Origin: a virus | Length of the DNA stretch: 58,353 bases | IMG/VR virus record: IMGVR_UViG_3300021364_001428 | Location: 1-58,353 of that record | Strand: one strand, 5' to 3' | Shown: one piece after another, positions 24,884-33,177 of the stretch | How positions within the stretch are numbered: the stretch's first letter is position 1 | Layout of the letters: the number at the start of each line of letters is the position of its first letter | Notes under the pieces: generated by a model | Database searches by the model: none | The model's input: the letters and a program-made list of their open reading frames with translations, nothing else | What the model was told of the DNA's origin: nothing | Program-made: the position numbers and the translations under genes

Positions 24884-26905
24884 TTATTTACCTTGACTAT
24901 ACTTTCTAAGCATAATGCTCGGTATAGCGTTGTCAGTTAAAATGTTAAGGTGTGAATCTCTAACAACATATTGTTGTAATACATTTGTATGTTGCTCTGC
25001 TCCAATAGTTTTAGTAAAGATCCTGATGTTAGTCATATTCATATAACCTCCTCTTAAAGTATACTGCTTATCAGTTTCCCAAGTTAGGTCAACAGGAATA
25101 GTCGTGGTTTCGTTGAACATTAGTTCTAATCTATTAGGCGCATTTTGAGGTAATCCTTCATTAACCTCACCATTTAGTCTATAAATATTTACAGACATTT
25201 CATTATACTGATTACTTATATTAATCACCATAGAGAACCACATCGTATCTGTAGCCTCAAAGAATGGATTATCTTGACTATCTACTGCACCAAAATCATA
25301 TGTGTAAACTTGATCGTTAAGAGTTATTCTAAATTCAACCCTTGAAGTCTCGATCATAATGCCTTTATCTCCATCTAAGCCATCAAGTAGAGTTTGATGC
25401 GTATTTGCAAATGTCGTGTTTAAGGTTGGCTTAAACCATCCAGTATAAGCTAAATTATTATCGGCAGCCAATGAAGAGTTTAAGTTATAGATGATAGCCT
25501 CATCAAATTCAAAAGCGTATGTACCATCTTGTTGTTCTACCTTATCTCCAGCAGTAGTTAAATCATAGTAGTTTCTAGAAATAACTGTCCATCTATTTCT
25601 TAAATCTATATCGGCAATTTTTAACTTCTTATGAATCGCTGATCTAATTCCATCTTGTACAACATGGAATACTGTTTTATATTGTTGAGGCTTTGTAACC
25701 TTCTCATACTCCTCTTGAATTTCTTCACCAAATACCTCTTCTACCCCAACAACTAAATCATCAACCGTTTGTTCAACGACATCGTCAGTGTGAATACTAG
25801 AGGTTCTGTCCTCGTATTTCTTAAGCTGAACTCTCCAATATGTTAAGCTTCTATTAAACTCGTCGGCAAACGTAACTGAGACAACTTCATACATTCTATT
25901 ATTGAATGGGAAAAATAAGTAGTCTCTGCTTCTAGGCGATGGTCCAATACCAAATACATTGTTAAACTCGGTCTTAGTAATATGAATCTCAAAGTTTTCA
26001 AAACCCATACCGAAAATATCATAACTAAACTCTTCGGTAGGAAATTCATTATCGGGAACCATAATCTTGACCGTGCCTTCTTCTACCACGTTGTAAAGAG
26101 AATATTCCATTAAGATTACATCCTTAGATCTTTGATCAGGCTCAACCCTAAAGTAACGTACTTCATGTCCCCATATAGAAGTAGAAATATCTGTAATTTG
26201 CTTATAAAGATTAACTGGTCTTTGTAATTCGTAAGGATTAAATAAGTTAGTCTCGCACTCTACTGTAATGCCTTCACAACCTACAAACGCCCATGGATCT
26301 TCACAATCTGCACAAAATTGAGGGCATGCTTCGATTGTTCCATCTGCCGTTTCAAGTTCGTATGTTATACTTAATATACTTAATGATTTAACAGATCCGC
26401 CAACTGACATTCTATCGACAGTAGCTCTAACATCTAACCAAAGTGGTAAAGTAGAATTAAAGTTTAGGGTAAATAAATCACCCGAGTTTAAGTCTTCTGT
26501 CAAAGGCTTAAACTCTGACATTTCACCTCCATTAGCATCTTTATTTTGAGACCATCTGTATTCGTAAACAAACTTATTGTTTTCGTTAGTCTCTTCATAG
26601 AACTTGAGGCCACCTGCTGTAAAAGATGGAATCTCTTCAACTTCAAACTGAGTACCGTTAACTGAAGCAATAGTAAAATATTGGTTTCCTACGATGATTC
26701 TTTCACCAGCACTCAATGTAATGTTTTGAGTGGCTTGAACCGTTGTAGATCCTTGTGTAAAAAGTAAGGTTATACCATCGGTTCTATTAGTAGTTAAACC
26801 TGCAACTATCTGCCAACCCAAAACCCTTAGAATCCCGTTATACGGCTCTTTAAGTCTAGCTATTAAAACGTCTCCTACTTCATTTGCTGTAAAGCCAGTT
26901 ACCAT
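24884..26905 (-). CDS. gp14-like neck/structural protein, large fusion
   Basis: 673 residues. About 320-410 (KTEFNNVFGIGPSPRSRDYLFF and then NNRMYEVVSVTF, YWRVQLKKYEDR) resembles the T4 gp14 neck protein family in its FG.G....D.IYFP...LFE pattern. The N-terminal 300 residues are beta-rich with Cys pairs (EACPQFCADCEDPWAFVGC). The C-terminal 250 residues look like a concanavalin/LamG-type beta sandwich (LAYTGWFKPTLNTTF, MWFSMVINIS). If correct it is a neck protein carrying added surface domains that may bind glycans. It lies upstream of gp16, where T4 has gp13-gp15. Confidence 0.5.
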   Translation of the reverse strand: MVTGFTANEVGDVLIARLKEPYNGILRVLGWQIVAGLTTNRTDGITLLFTQGSTTVQATQNITLSAGERIIVGNQYFTIASVNGTQFEVEEIPSFTAGGLKFYEETNENNKFVYEYRWSQNKDANGGEMSEFKPLTEDLNSGDLFTLNFNSTLPLWLDVRATVDRMSVGGSVKSLSILSITYELETADGTIEACPQFCADCEDPWAFVGCEGITVECETNLFNPYELQRPVNLYKQITDISTSIWGHEVRYFRVEPDQRSKDVILMEYSLYNVVEEGTVKIMVPDNEFPTEEFSYDIFGMGFENFEIHITKTEFNNVFGIGPSPRSRDYLFFPFNNRMYEVVSVTFADEFNRSLTYWRVQLKKYEDRTSSIHTDDVVEQTVDDLVVGVEEVFGEEIQEEYEKVTKPQQYKTVFHVVQDGIRSAIHKKLKIADIDLRNRWTVISRNYYDLTTAGDKVEQQDGTYAFEFDEAIIYNLNSSLAADNNLAYTGWFKPTLNTTFANTHQTLLDGLDGDKGIMIETSRVEFRITLNDQVYTYDFGAVDSQDNPFFEATDTMWFSMVINISNQYNEMSVNIYRLNGEVNEGLPQNAPNRLELMFNETTTIPVDLTWETDKQYTLRGGYMNMTNIRIFTKTIGAEQHTNVLQQYVVRDSHLNILTDNAIPSIMLRKYSQGK

Positions 26906-27297
26906 TACTTTTTAGTAATATTTTTCTTGACTTCGTCCTCTGGTTTATAAACTTCTCCTAAAATCCAGCTTGTTACAAAGCCAGATAAAGAAACAAAATA
27001 GACTGTCAAGTCATTTAAGTTTTGATTATACCACATGGTTAATCCGCCGGCAAGAGCCCACAACAATGTTACTATGTATATCATAGCCTCTCTTCTTGAA
27101 GTTGGACCCTTTTTAAAAACACTAGTTTTAACTGAAGGTTTTTTGGTCTCTGACCAAACATAAACACCAACATAAGCCGTTAGTGAACCAAAATAGACTG
27201 AAAGTTCAGATAAAGTTGTTTCTCTAAAAGCTCCTAAAGCTCCTAATATAACCCAAAGAGCAACTACTAAATAAACAAGACCTTCGCGTTTTCCCAT
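26905..27297 (-). CDS. four-TM membrane protein made of two tandem repeats
   Basis: 130 residues built from two similar halves. REGLVYLVVALWVILGALGA...SVYFGSLTAYVGVYVWSE is matched by REAMIYIVTLLWALAGGLTM...TVYFVSLSGFVTSWILGE. Each half has two membrane helices, with a basic linker between. It overlaps the structural gene downstream by 1 nt. A holin or membrane anchor role is plausible, but a second holin-like gene exists at 53422-53628. Late-type box 18 nt upstream. Confidence 0.7.
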   Translation of the reverse strand: MGKREGLVYLVVALWVILGALGAFRETTLSELSVYFGSLTAYVGVYVWSETKKPSVKTSVFKKGPTSRREAMIYIVTLLWALAGGLTMWYNQNLNDLTVYFVSLSGFVTSWILGEVYKPEDEVKKNITKK

Positions 27298-27314
27298 AGT
27301 GTTCGACTTTCTTT

Positions 27315-27322
27315 TATATATC
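27315..27322 (-). promoter_or_regulatory. late-promoter-like box (GATATATA)
   Basis: AGATATATAAAAG on the minus strand, 18 nt before the four-TM protein gene and overlapping no start codon. Confidence 0.55.
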
Positions 27323-27964
27323 TTAGTCGAAATCAGTCACTAATAGCAATTCAGGGTTATCTGTGTGATATTGATCTATTTCTGCCAAAATGGCATTAAC
27401 TGGAGTTGCAATTTCGCTAGAGTTATTTTTAGCCAAAAGAATATCTAGCTTAGTCATAAAATCCTCAACCTTAATAATTGTGAATTGTTGATTAGGCTTC
27501 AATACATTTGCCTTATGTAATATAGTATTGATTAAGGGTAGTTGAGCTGGGTTAAAGATATCGAACATTCTTAATGTACCTCTAACAACTTTGACTGAAT
27601 ACTTGATTGTCTTCATATCATCTATGTCAACGACTCTATTATAAGCTACGTTAGAGTTAAGCGTAAACTTAACCCATCTTAATCCTAAAAGATCTTCCAG
27701 CATTTTCCATAAGAAGTAAACAGATGTTGCTTCTTTATGGACTATAGAGCTATGTAGAGATTCAACTCTATTAATCTCTTTCCTAAAGTGAACTAATAGA
27801 AGTTCTTTAAGTGAATCACTAGAAACCAAAATAGAATGCTTACTCAATTTTTTATGAGCTTCGCTATTCTTAAGTATAGCCCAAATACGATTATCTACCG
27901 AATTATATCGATATAGAGTGATATCTACAACTTCGGCAAAAGTATCTTTATTTTCCGTAAACAT
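27323..27964 (-). CDS. hypothetical protein (213 aa), replication-region
   Basis: Soluble, mainly helical protein (starts MFTENKDTFAEVVDITLYRY). The size and position next to replication genes would suit a helicase loader such as T4 gp59 (217 residues), but I see no convincing sequence match. It overlaps the clamp-loader-like gene upstream by 17 nt. Function is left open. Confidence 0.6.
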   Translation of the reverse strand: MFTENKDTFAEVVDITLYRYNSVDNRIWAILKNSEAHKKLSKHSILVSSDSLKELLLVHFRKEINRVESLHSSIVHKEATSVYFLWKMLEDLLGLRWVKFTLNSNVAYNRVVDIDDMKTIKYSVKVVRGTLRMFDIFNPAQLPLINTILHKANVLKPNQQFTIIKVEDFMTKLDILLAKNNSSEIATPVNAILAEIDQYHTDNPELLLVTDFD

Positions 27965-28376
27965 TGATTTGCTCCTCTATCTTTTTAAGATCGGAGTAAA
28001 GCTCTTCCTTTGCAAATGTAATCAATTCTTGATATTCGCGTTTTCCTATTTCGTTTTTATCTAAATAGAGTTGGACTGCTTCTTCCGATGGAATATATTT
28101 ATCAGGTTTTTGTTTAGCCGCTTTTTTGGTTTTAGTGTAAAACCAACCCGGAACAGATTTAAATCTACCGGCTACCATTGACCAACAATCAATAACCGAA
28201 GCACCATTAATACCATTAACGTTAAATTCGTTAGCATTAGCTGGATACTTAATAGCAAAGAAACGATTAATCATAAAATGATGTCGCTTTTTACTATGTT
28301 GTTTAATTTTAGTATAGTCAGCTCGCTTCGTGAACATAATTTTCACGAAGTCAAAAAGTTTAGTTTCGTCTAGCAT
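27948..28376 (-). CDS. possible clamp-loader small subunit (gp62-like)
   Basis: 142 residues. FDFVKIMFTKRADY then HHFMINRFFAIKYPANANEFN resembles the conserved N-terminal part of phage clamp-loader A proteins (T4 gp62, F.NRxLSYFPDT...aNEMN). The second half (KKAAKQKPDKYIPSEEAVQLYL) parallels their C-terminal helices. The pairing with gp44, two genes upstream, supports this. The gene is shorter than T4 gp62 (187). It begins at a TAATG overlap with the 49-residue ORF. Confidence 0.5.
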   Translation of the reverse strand: MLDETKLFDFVKIMFTKRADYTKIKQHSKKRHHFMINRFFAIKYPANANEFNVNGINGASVIDCWSMVAGRFKSVPGWFYTKTKKAAKQKPDKYIPSEEAVQLYLDKNEIGKREYQELITFAKEELYSDLKKIEEQINVYGK

Positions 28377-28525
28377 TATTTAACCCATTCGTGATATGCA
28401 AACGTATATGCATCTACCTCGTTAAGTTGAGGGTGATCTTGCATCATTTTATTAGCCCAAAGTTTTACCTCTTCTTGAAGGCCGTACGCTGATGCTTCCT
28501 TTAAAATAAGCTCTACTGTTTCCAT
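28376..28525 (-). CDS. small conserved-looking protein (49 aa)
   Basis: ATG at 28525 to TAA at 28376-28378. Begins METVELILKEASAYGLQEEV and ends DAYTFAYHEWVK. Similar short proteins of the type ASEYGLE...EAYxxAYxEWxK occur in marine T4-like phages. The TAATG overlap with the next gene and 10-nt spacing to the exonuclease gene support it. Function unknown. Confidence 0.6.
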   Translation of the reverse strand: METVELILKEASAYGLQEEVKLWANKMMQDHPQLNEVDAYTFAYHEWVK

Positions 28526-28535
28526 ATCTTTATAC

Positions 28536-29804
28536 TTAGAATAAGTCACTTAGTTTTCTAGTTTTAGGATTATTTTCTACCTCCTTTCGACCTTCGACCT
28601 TCTTAATAGGCTCTTCAGGAATTTCCATGTTTGCAAATGGATCAACCGAAGCTGGAGCTGAACTGCCCTTTAACCAATCAGTGCCTTCGAGAATTTTATC
28701 TTTGTCAAGCAAGACCTCAATATTATCAACAGCGCCTTCCCATTCTCTATCAATAGTTTCATAAATAGCGCTTTGAATAGCGTCTGGAATAGTTTTAGTA
28801 TGAAGTAGCATAAGCGAAATATTACTATTTAGATTTGCTTGAATCAAAGCCAAATTACTGTGACCAACTACACGATAAATGATATCACATATAGATTGTT
28901 TAGCTTCTTTAGAAAAGAGATAATCAATCTTAAAGTCTTTATGCTCCTTTAAAAATTGATCAATAATCTTGTTAGCCGTTTTATCAGTAATAGAGTAATT
29001 ACGAAGCTTGCCGTTTTTCATCTCCTTTTGCCATGTAACAACCGAAGGAATATTATCTGACTTATCACCTACTAAAATCTTATTCAAGATAAACAAGTCG
29101 CAATCAACTTCGGTAATTTCAACCTTATTGTCTTTGACCCATTGTAAGATATCTCCTTGATAGCGGTCGCGCATCATATGTTGGCCTCCCATATTAAAAA
29201 GCATATCATCATTTGATAGATCAGAAGAAGCAGAAGCTTCCATCGCTTGAGTAAAACCTTCAAAGGTATACAAGCTTTTTCTAGTGTTGTAGTACCAAAT
29301 AGTGTGAGCGTCGTTGGCTTCTGAATAGTTAACCAACTGAATCAAGTCTCGATCGCCTGTCCAAACAATACATGATTTACCACGACCATTAAGCATTGTA
29401 GACCAGCCAAAAAGTACATCGTCAGCCTCAGCACCTTGGGTTTGATGGATTGTAACACCCTTAGTCTTTAGGATCTCTTGGAACTGCTCATAAGTGCCAT
29501 AGACTGCATTCCAATCTACATCAGAAGATTGCTTTCTAGTGCCTTTATAATCACTCTCAGGATATAGATCTTTACGCCATGATTTAGAGTCAACTGCAAT
29601 AACCACGTCATCAACGAAGGCATTAAGTTTACGCATCTCAGAGGCAAAGTCAATGCATAGCTTTCTCATAAATTGAGCACGAGCTTTATCATCTCCTAAG
29701 AGCTTACCTGATTTTGGTTTAGGCATCACAAAGAGCCTGCTAAAGACGAAGTAGTTTCCGTCTATCAATAGAGTATGTTTTCCCACCTTCATTTCTTCTT
29801 TCAT
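28536..29804 (-). CDS. rnh: 5'-3' exonuclease / RNase H (FEN family)
   Basis: 422 residues. LLIDGNYFVF (D15) begins the nuclease; AEADDVLFG, WTGDRDLIQL and GDKSDNIPSV supply the clustered acidic metal ligands of flap endonucleases, and a helix-hairpin region follows. It removes RNA primers and flaps during lagging-strand maturation. It is longer than T4 RNase H (305), with a flexible C-terminal tail ending RKLSDLF. That tail looks like a sliding-clamp-binding peptide. It lies directly downstream of gp44. Confidence 0.88.
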   Translation of the reverse strand: MKEEMKVGKHTLLIDGNYFVFSRLFVMPKPKSGKLLGDDKARAQFMRKLCIDFASEMRKLNAFVDDVVIAVDSKSWRKDLYPESDYKGTRKQSSDVDWNAVYGTYEQFQEILKTKGVTIHQTQGAEADDVLFGWSTMLNGRGKSCIVWTGDRDLIQLVNYSEANDAHTIWYYNTRKSLYTFEGFTQAMEASASSDLSNDDMLFNMGGQHMMRDRYQGDILQWVKDNKVEITEVDCDLFILNKILVGDKSDNIPSVVTWQKEMKNGKLRNYSITDKTANKIIDQFLKEHKDFKIDYLFSKEAKQSICDIIYRVVGHSNLALIQANLNSNISLMLLHTKTIPDAIQSAIYETIDREWEGAVDNIEVLLDKDKILEGTDWLKGSSAPASVDPFANMEIPEEPIKKVEGRKEVENNPKTRKLSDLF

Positions 29805-29852
29805 TTAAATATAACGAATTCAAGATTAACTTGAAAGCATTTTAACATTTTT

Positions 29853-30809
29853 TTACGAACGAATTATCGTTTGTATGTCATAAACACAACTCAACATTGT
29901 AATTACAGGGTCAATCACATCAACTCTTTGAGCCTGGTGCTTAGCAACCGAAATAATGACTTGTGGAATATGTTTATTACTTTGTGTTTGTTCTTGGTTT
30001 ATGTATTCAATAAATTCTTCTCCAAGTGACTGAAGAACATCATCGACTCGATTAGCATAATTGCTAACCAACATTTGATAGTTTTTAGCTGGATCAGTCT
30101 CGTTAAATATCAACTCAAATACATCTTTAAAGACCGAGTTGAATCGCTTAACATCATCGACCTTAATTGTAGTAGTGCCTTGAGTCTTAAAACCTTGCAA
30201 CTTGTTGAGAGTGCTTCTAAGATCTGGAAAGTTTCTACGAACAAATTCGACAAGAGCGTCTTTCTCAATAGTCAAACCCTCTTGCTTACAGATGTGATAA
30301 ACTCTCTTGATATACTTCTTGGTCAATTCAGACTCTTCTTGCTTGTCGAAGTCAAAGTTAATAACCTCGAATCGACTCAAGACAGGATCTGGAATCTTAT
30401 TAATATAGTTACAAGTAGCAATGAATCGGCTATTAGAAGCAAACTGCTCCATAGTAGCGCGCAAAGCCTTAAAGAATTGATCAGAAACACCATCAACCTC
30501 ATCGAGAATCACAACCTTAAATGCACCCGGGTCATCCATAATAGAGACAGTAGAACAAAAGTCAATGATACGCGTGCGAATCACATCGACCGAAGTATCA
30601 GTTGAGGCGTTAATGTAAAGATACGGTAGATTAAATTGATTAACAACAGCTTTAGCAGTTGAAGTCTTGCCAGTGCCAGGCGAACCTGCAAAAAGCATAT
30701 TTTGAACTAGGCCATCTTTAAACTTGGTCATAACTCGATCTGGCAAAATGAGATCGTCTAGATTTTTAGGTCGGTACTTTTCTGTAAAGAGCTGATTGAT
30801 CGATTGCAT
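29853..30809 (-). CDS. 44: clamp loader large subunit (gp44)
   Basis: 318 residues (T4: 319). Opening FTEKYRPKNLDDLILPDR, Walker A GSPGTGKT at 42-49, Walker B VVILDEVDG near 99-107, arginine-finger region PVLSRFEVINF, and the all-helical C-terminal collar. This AAA+ ATPase loads gp45 on DNA. First gene of the leftward cluster with the exonuclease, divergent from the plus-strand gene. Confidence 0.95.
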   Translation of the reverse strand: MQSINQLFTEKYRPKNLDDLILPDRVMTKFKDGLVQNMLFAGSPGTGKTSTAKAVVNQFNLPYLYINASTDTSVDVIRTRIIDFCSTVSIMDDPGAFKVVILDEVDGVSDQFFKALRATMEQFASNSRFIATCNYINKIPDPVLSRFEVINFDFDKQEESELTKKYIKRVYHICKQEGLTIEKDALVEFVRRNFPDLRSTLNKLQGFKTQGTTTIKVDDVKRFNSVFKDVFELIFNETDPAKNYQMLVSNYANRVDDVLQSLGEEFIEYINQEQTQSNKHIPQVIISVAKHQAQRVDVIDPVITMLSCVYDIQTIIRS

Positions 30810-30869
30810 ATTTATAGCTTTGTAAGTTATATGCTTAAAGGCATAAATTGTTTATATGATAGATATTAT

Positions 30870-31376
30870 ATGATAGATTGGAGAAGGATTAAGATAGAAA
30901 GGACAAATGGGCCTTACCCAAAAAATCGTTACGGTGTTATACTAAGAAATCTATTAAAAGTTCATAGAAAGTTTCTAGTTGAACATAGACACATAAAAAG
31001 ATGGGCTGAAAGCGATCAGTTTATAGAGTGTGCCATAAAAATGCAAAGACCTGGGCAGCGCGATGCTGCCTCAGTTAGGCTTTATTATGACTGGGAAAAT
31101 AAGAAGCCTGTCAGCTTAGAAGAGTTTAAGGAAGTGACCAACTACATAGATTGGCAATGCGCTATAAGCCTAAGACCCATCAAAGCCAAGTTTATGAATT
31201 TTGATTTAGAAAACTTTGTCCATCCAGAGTATCACGATACTTTGAACGCCCCAATGGTGGACAGTCGTATACTTAAAAGTTCAATTGAGTTTCGCAAGAA
31301 ATGCAAAGAACTCCTGCTCAATGAGAGACAGGAGTTCCTTAAAGTTGCAAAGAAAGGCGCTAAACGCCGTCTTTAA
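30870..31376 (+). CDS. hypothetical protein; only plus-strand gene (168 aa)
   Basis: The only frame on the plus strand here that is not antisense to a better gene. Start placed at 30870 (MIDWRRIKIERTNGPYPKNR), because the longer frame begins inside the gp44 start region. The protein is basic (KVHRKFLVEHRHIKRW, C-terminal KKGAKRRL) and may bind nucleic acid. It diverges from gp44 and converges on the coiled-coil head gene. Its 3' end holds a hairpin. No family recognised. Opposite orientation in a one-direction genome suggests separate control or recent gain. Confidence 0.7.
   Translation: MIDWRRIKIERTNGPYPKNRYGVILRNLLKVHRKFLVEHRHIKRWAESDQFIECAIKMQRPGQRDAASVRLYYDWENKKPVSLEEFKEVTNYIDWQCAISLRPIKAKFMNFDLENFVHPEYHDTLNAPMVDSRILKSSIEFRKKCKELLLNERQEFLKVAKKGAKRRL
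31353..31374. terminator. bidirectional terminator at convergent junction
   Basis: GGCG-CTAAA-CGCC with a T-rich run on each side (GTCTTTAATATTT on plus, TTTCTTTGC on minus), at the junction of the plus gene and the coiled-coil gene. A longer 9-bp inverted repeat (GAACTCCTG/CAGGAGTTC) lies just upstream inside the plus gene. Confidence 0.55.
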
Positions 31377-31379
31377 TAT

Positions 31380-33056
31380 TTATAGTAATCTTTTAAATCT
31401 ATCAGCAATAGAGCCTGATTTAAATGCATATGATTCTGTAACGTTTTCATAATTAAAAGATTCTTGAGGTAAATCTCTAAGTTCTTGTTGCTTTTCAGTT
31501 CTTTGATCTTTTAAAGATTCTATCTCTGATTCAAGTGTAGACATTGCTTGACCTAATGAATCGTTTTCTCTAAAATCCTGTTCTATTTGATCCATTTGAT
31601 CTTCAAGAGCTTGCAATTGCTCTTGATGATCGTCTGCTCGATCTGCCTCTGGAGTCGACCTTAAAGAGTCATATTCTGACTGAACCCTTGCATATTCTTG
31701 ACCAGCTTCTGAATTTTGCATTTCTTCTCTTTTAGAGTCTAAATCTGCTTCTTTATCAGTTATCTGTTGATCTAGATCGTCAATTTCTTGTTGTATTTGT
31801 TCTGCTGTACGCTCTTCGCCGCCATCGTCTGCTGGATCTGGTTCTGAATTTGAATCATCTTCTTCATCGTCTGATGATCTTACGCCTGCTTCTGCTTTAA
31901 TAGCCTTATATTTTGACTTTAACTCCTCTGCTCTCTCATTAAATTCAGCCAGTGCATTTGAAGCATCGACGTCGTCTTCATATCCAAAAGCGTCCTTCAT
32001 TGTCTTTTTGCTTAAAGCTTGGTCTGCATTGATAAATCTAGTACTAGCATCGCTCGCTGCTTTCTTTTCTTCAGAAGTAGATTCTTTAGTTAGATTCATC
32101 TTATCGGAGAAATCAAGATATGCATCATTAAATTCCTTAAGTTTATCCAAAGCATCTTTTTCATCCCCTTGAGCATTTGCTATTTTATCGTCTAATTCAG
32201 CCTGAGCTTCTTCAGCATCAGCCTTAGCTTGTGCTAGACGCTCATCGGCTTCTTTAGCATCCTTTTTAGATCTTTCTAGTTGATCTGCTTCTAACCTCTT
32301 TATTCTATCTTCGTCCTCTATAAATTCATCCCATGCATTTCTTTCTGCCTCAATATTTGCATCCTCTATATTTCTATCTATAGTTAGCTTTTGAGCCTCC
32401 CATCTAGCTGACATTATAGGAGACGTAATTTTATTATCTCCCAATAATTTGGTAATTGCAGACTGTGCATCTGCAGAGTCTCTATCAAATTTTTTGTCTT
32501 TATCTTGCTTTTCTCTGTCTATCTTAGCTGAAACTTGAGTCTTTAATGTTTCTAATTTTTTATCTCTTTGCATTCTTAGCCTTTGTTTCTTAGCTGGATC
32601 TTTCTCGGCCTTAATCGCATCATTAAGCTTATCTTTAATTTTATCAAGAGCCACCTCTACCTTTTCTGGCTTCTCTTCAGCAAATTTTAAAGCAAATACT
32701 TTTTTATCAGTATCTATAGACGCTTTGGTAGCCGCCATTTTTTTGTAAGATGCACCTAGTTTTGCAGCAGCTCCCATATCTTTAAACATTTGCATCATCA
32801 TTTCACCAGCTGTGGCTTCATTAAGAGCATTATTTAAAAAATCATTAGTAATAGAATCAATAGCTTCGTCTATATTCTCATCAATTTGCTTGGACAAAGT
32901 CTCTAAATTATTTAAAATGCCATCTACGTCATCTAAAATAGCTGTAGTTTGATTTGATGAAGTCTTTACTGCTCCTTTTGAGTCGATTGTAGTTTCAGTG
33001 TTCTTCTCAGCGGAAGTAAACTCCTCAAACATTTTTAGTTTATTCTTTAGTTTCAT
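31380..33056 (-). CDS. coiled-coil head-region protein (558 aa)
   Basis: Almost entirely charged coiled coil (KEADERLAQAKADAEEAQAE, EEIDDLDQQI-type stretches). An N-terminal KLKMFEEFTSAEK resembles the MKYLRLFEQF leaders of nearby prohead proteins, and the C-terminus ends SIADRFKRLL. It follows gp23 after a terminator and has its own late-type box. It may be a head-internal or second scaffold-like protein. No family recognised. Confidence 0.7.
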   Translation of the reverse strand: MKLKNKLKMFEEFTSAEKNTETTIDSKGAVKTSSNQTTAILDDVDGILNNLETLSKQIDENIDEAIDSITNDFLNNALNEATAGEMMMQMFKDMGAAAKLGASYKKMAATKASIDTDKKVFALKFAEEKPEKVEVALDKIKDKLNDAIKAEKDPAKKQRLRMQRDKKLETLKTQVSAKIDREKQDKDKKFDRDSADAQSAITKLLGDNKITSPIMSARWEAQKLTIDRNIEDANIEAERNAWDEFIEDEDRIKRLEADQLERSKKDAKEADERLAQAKADAEEAQAELDDKIANAQGDEKDALDKLKEFNDAYLDFSDKMNLTKESTSEEKKAASDASTRFINADQALSKKTMKDAFGYEDDVDASNALAEFNERAEELKSKYKAIKAEAGVRSSDDEEDDSNSEPDPADDGGEERTAEQIQQEIDDLDQQITDKEADLDSKREEMQNSEAGQEYARVQSEYDSLRSTPEADRADDHQEQLQALEDQMDQIEQDFRENDSLGQAMSTLESEIESLKDQRTEKQQELRDLPQESFNYENVTESYAFKSGSIADRFKRLL

Positions 33057-33083
33057 GTTAATAATTATTATATTATCGTTTTT

Positions 33084-33092
33084 GTATATATC
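33084..33092 (-). promoter_or_regulatory. late-promoter-like box (GATATATAC)
   Basis: GGATATATACAAAAA on the minus strand, 28 nt before the 558-residue coiled-coil gene. Confidence 0.55.
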
Positions 33093-33114
33093 CTCCTGTT
33101 AAATCTAAATTTGA

Positions 33115-33146
33115 AGCAAAAAGAAAGCCCGCAAATGCGGGCTTTC
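33115..33146 (-). terminator. rho-independent terminator after gp23
   Basis: Minus strand AAAGCCCGCA/TGCGGGCTTT stem with a short loop, followed by CTTTTTGC. Placed after the major capsid gene. Confidence 0.92.
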
Positions 33147-33177
33147 CTTAAAATGTATTGAATTCTAATCTTTAAGA

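Noticed and set aside
30804-30869. Longer start (MHIYSF...) for the plus-strand gene
   Set aside because: It would overlap the gp44 start and promoter region. The Met at 30870 leaves a normal divergent spacer.
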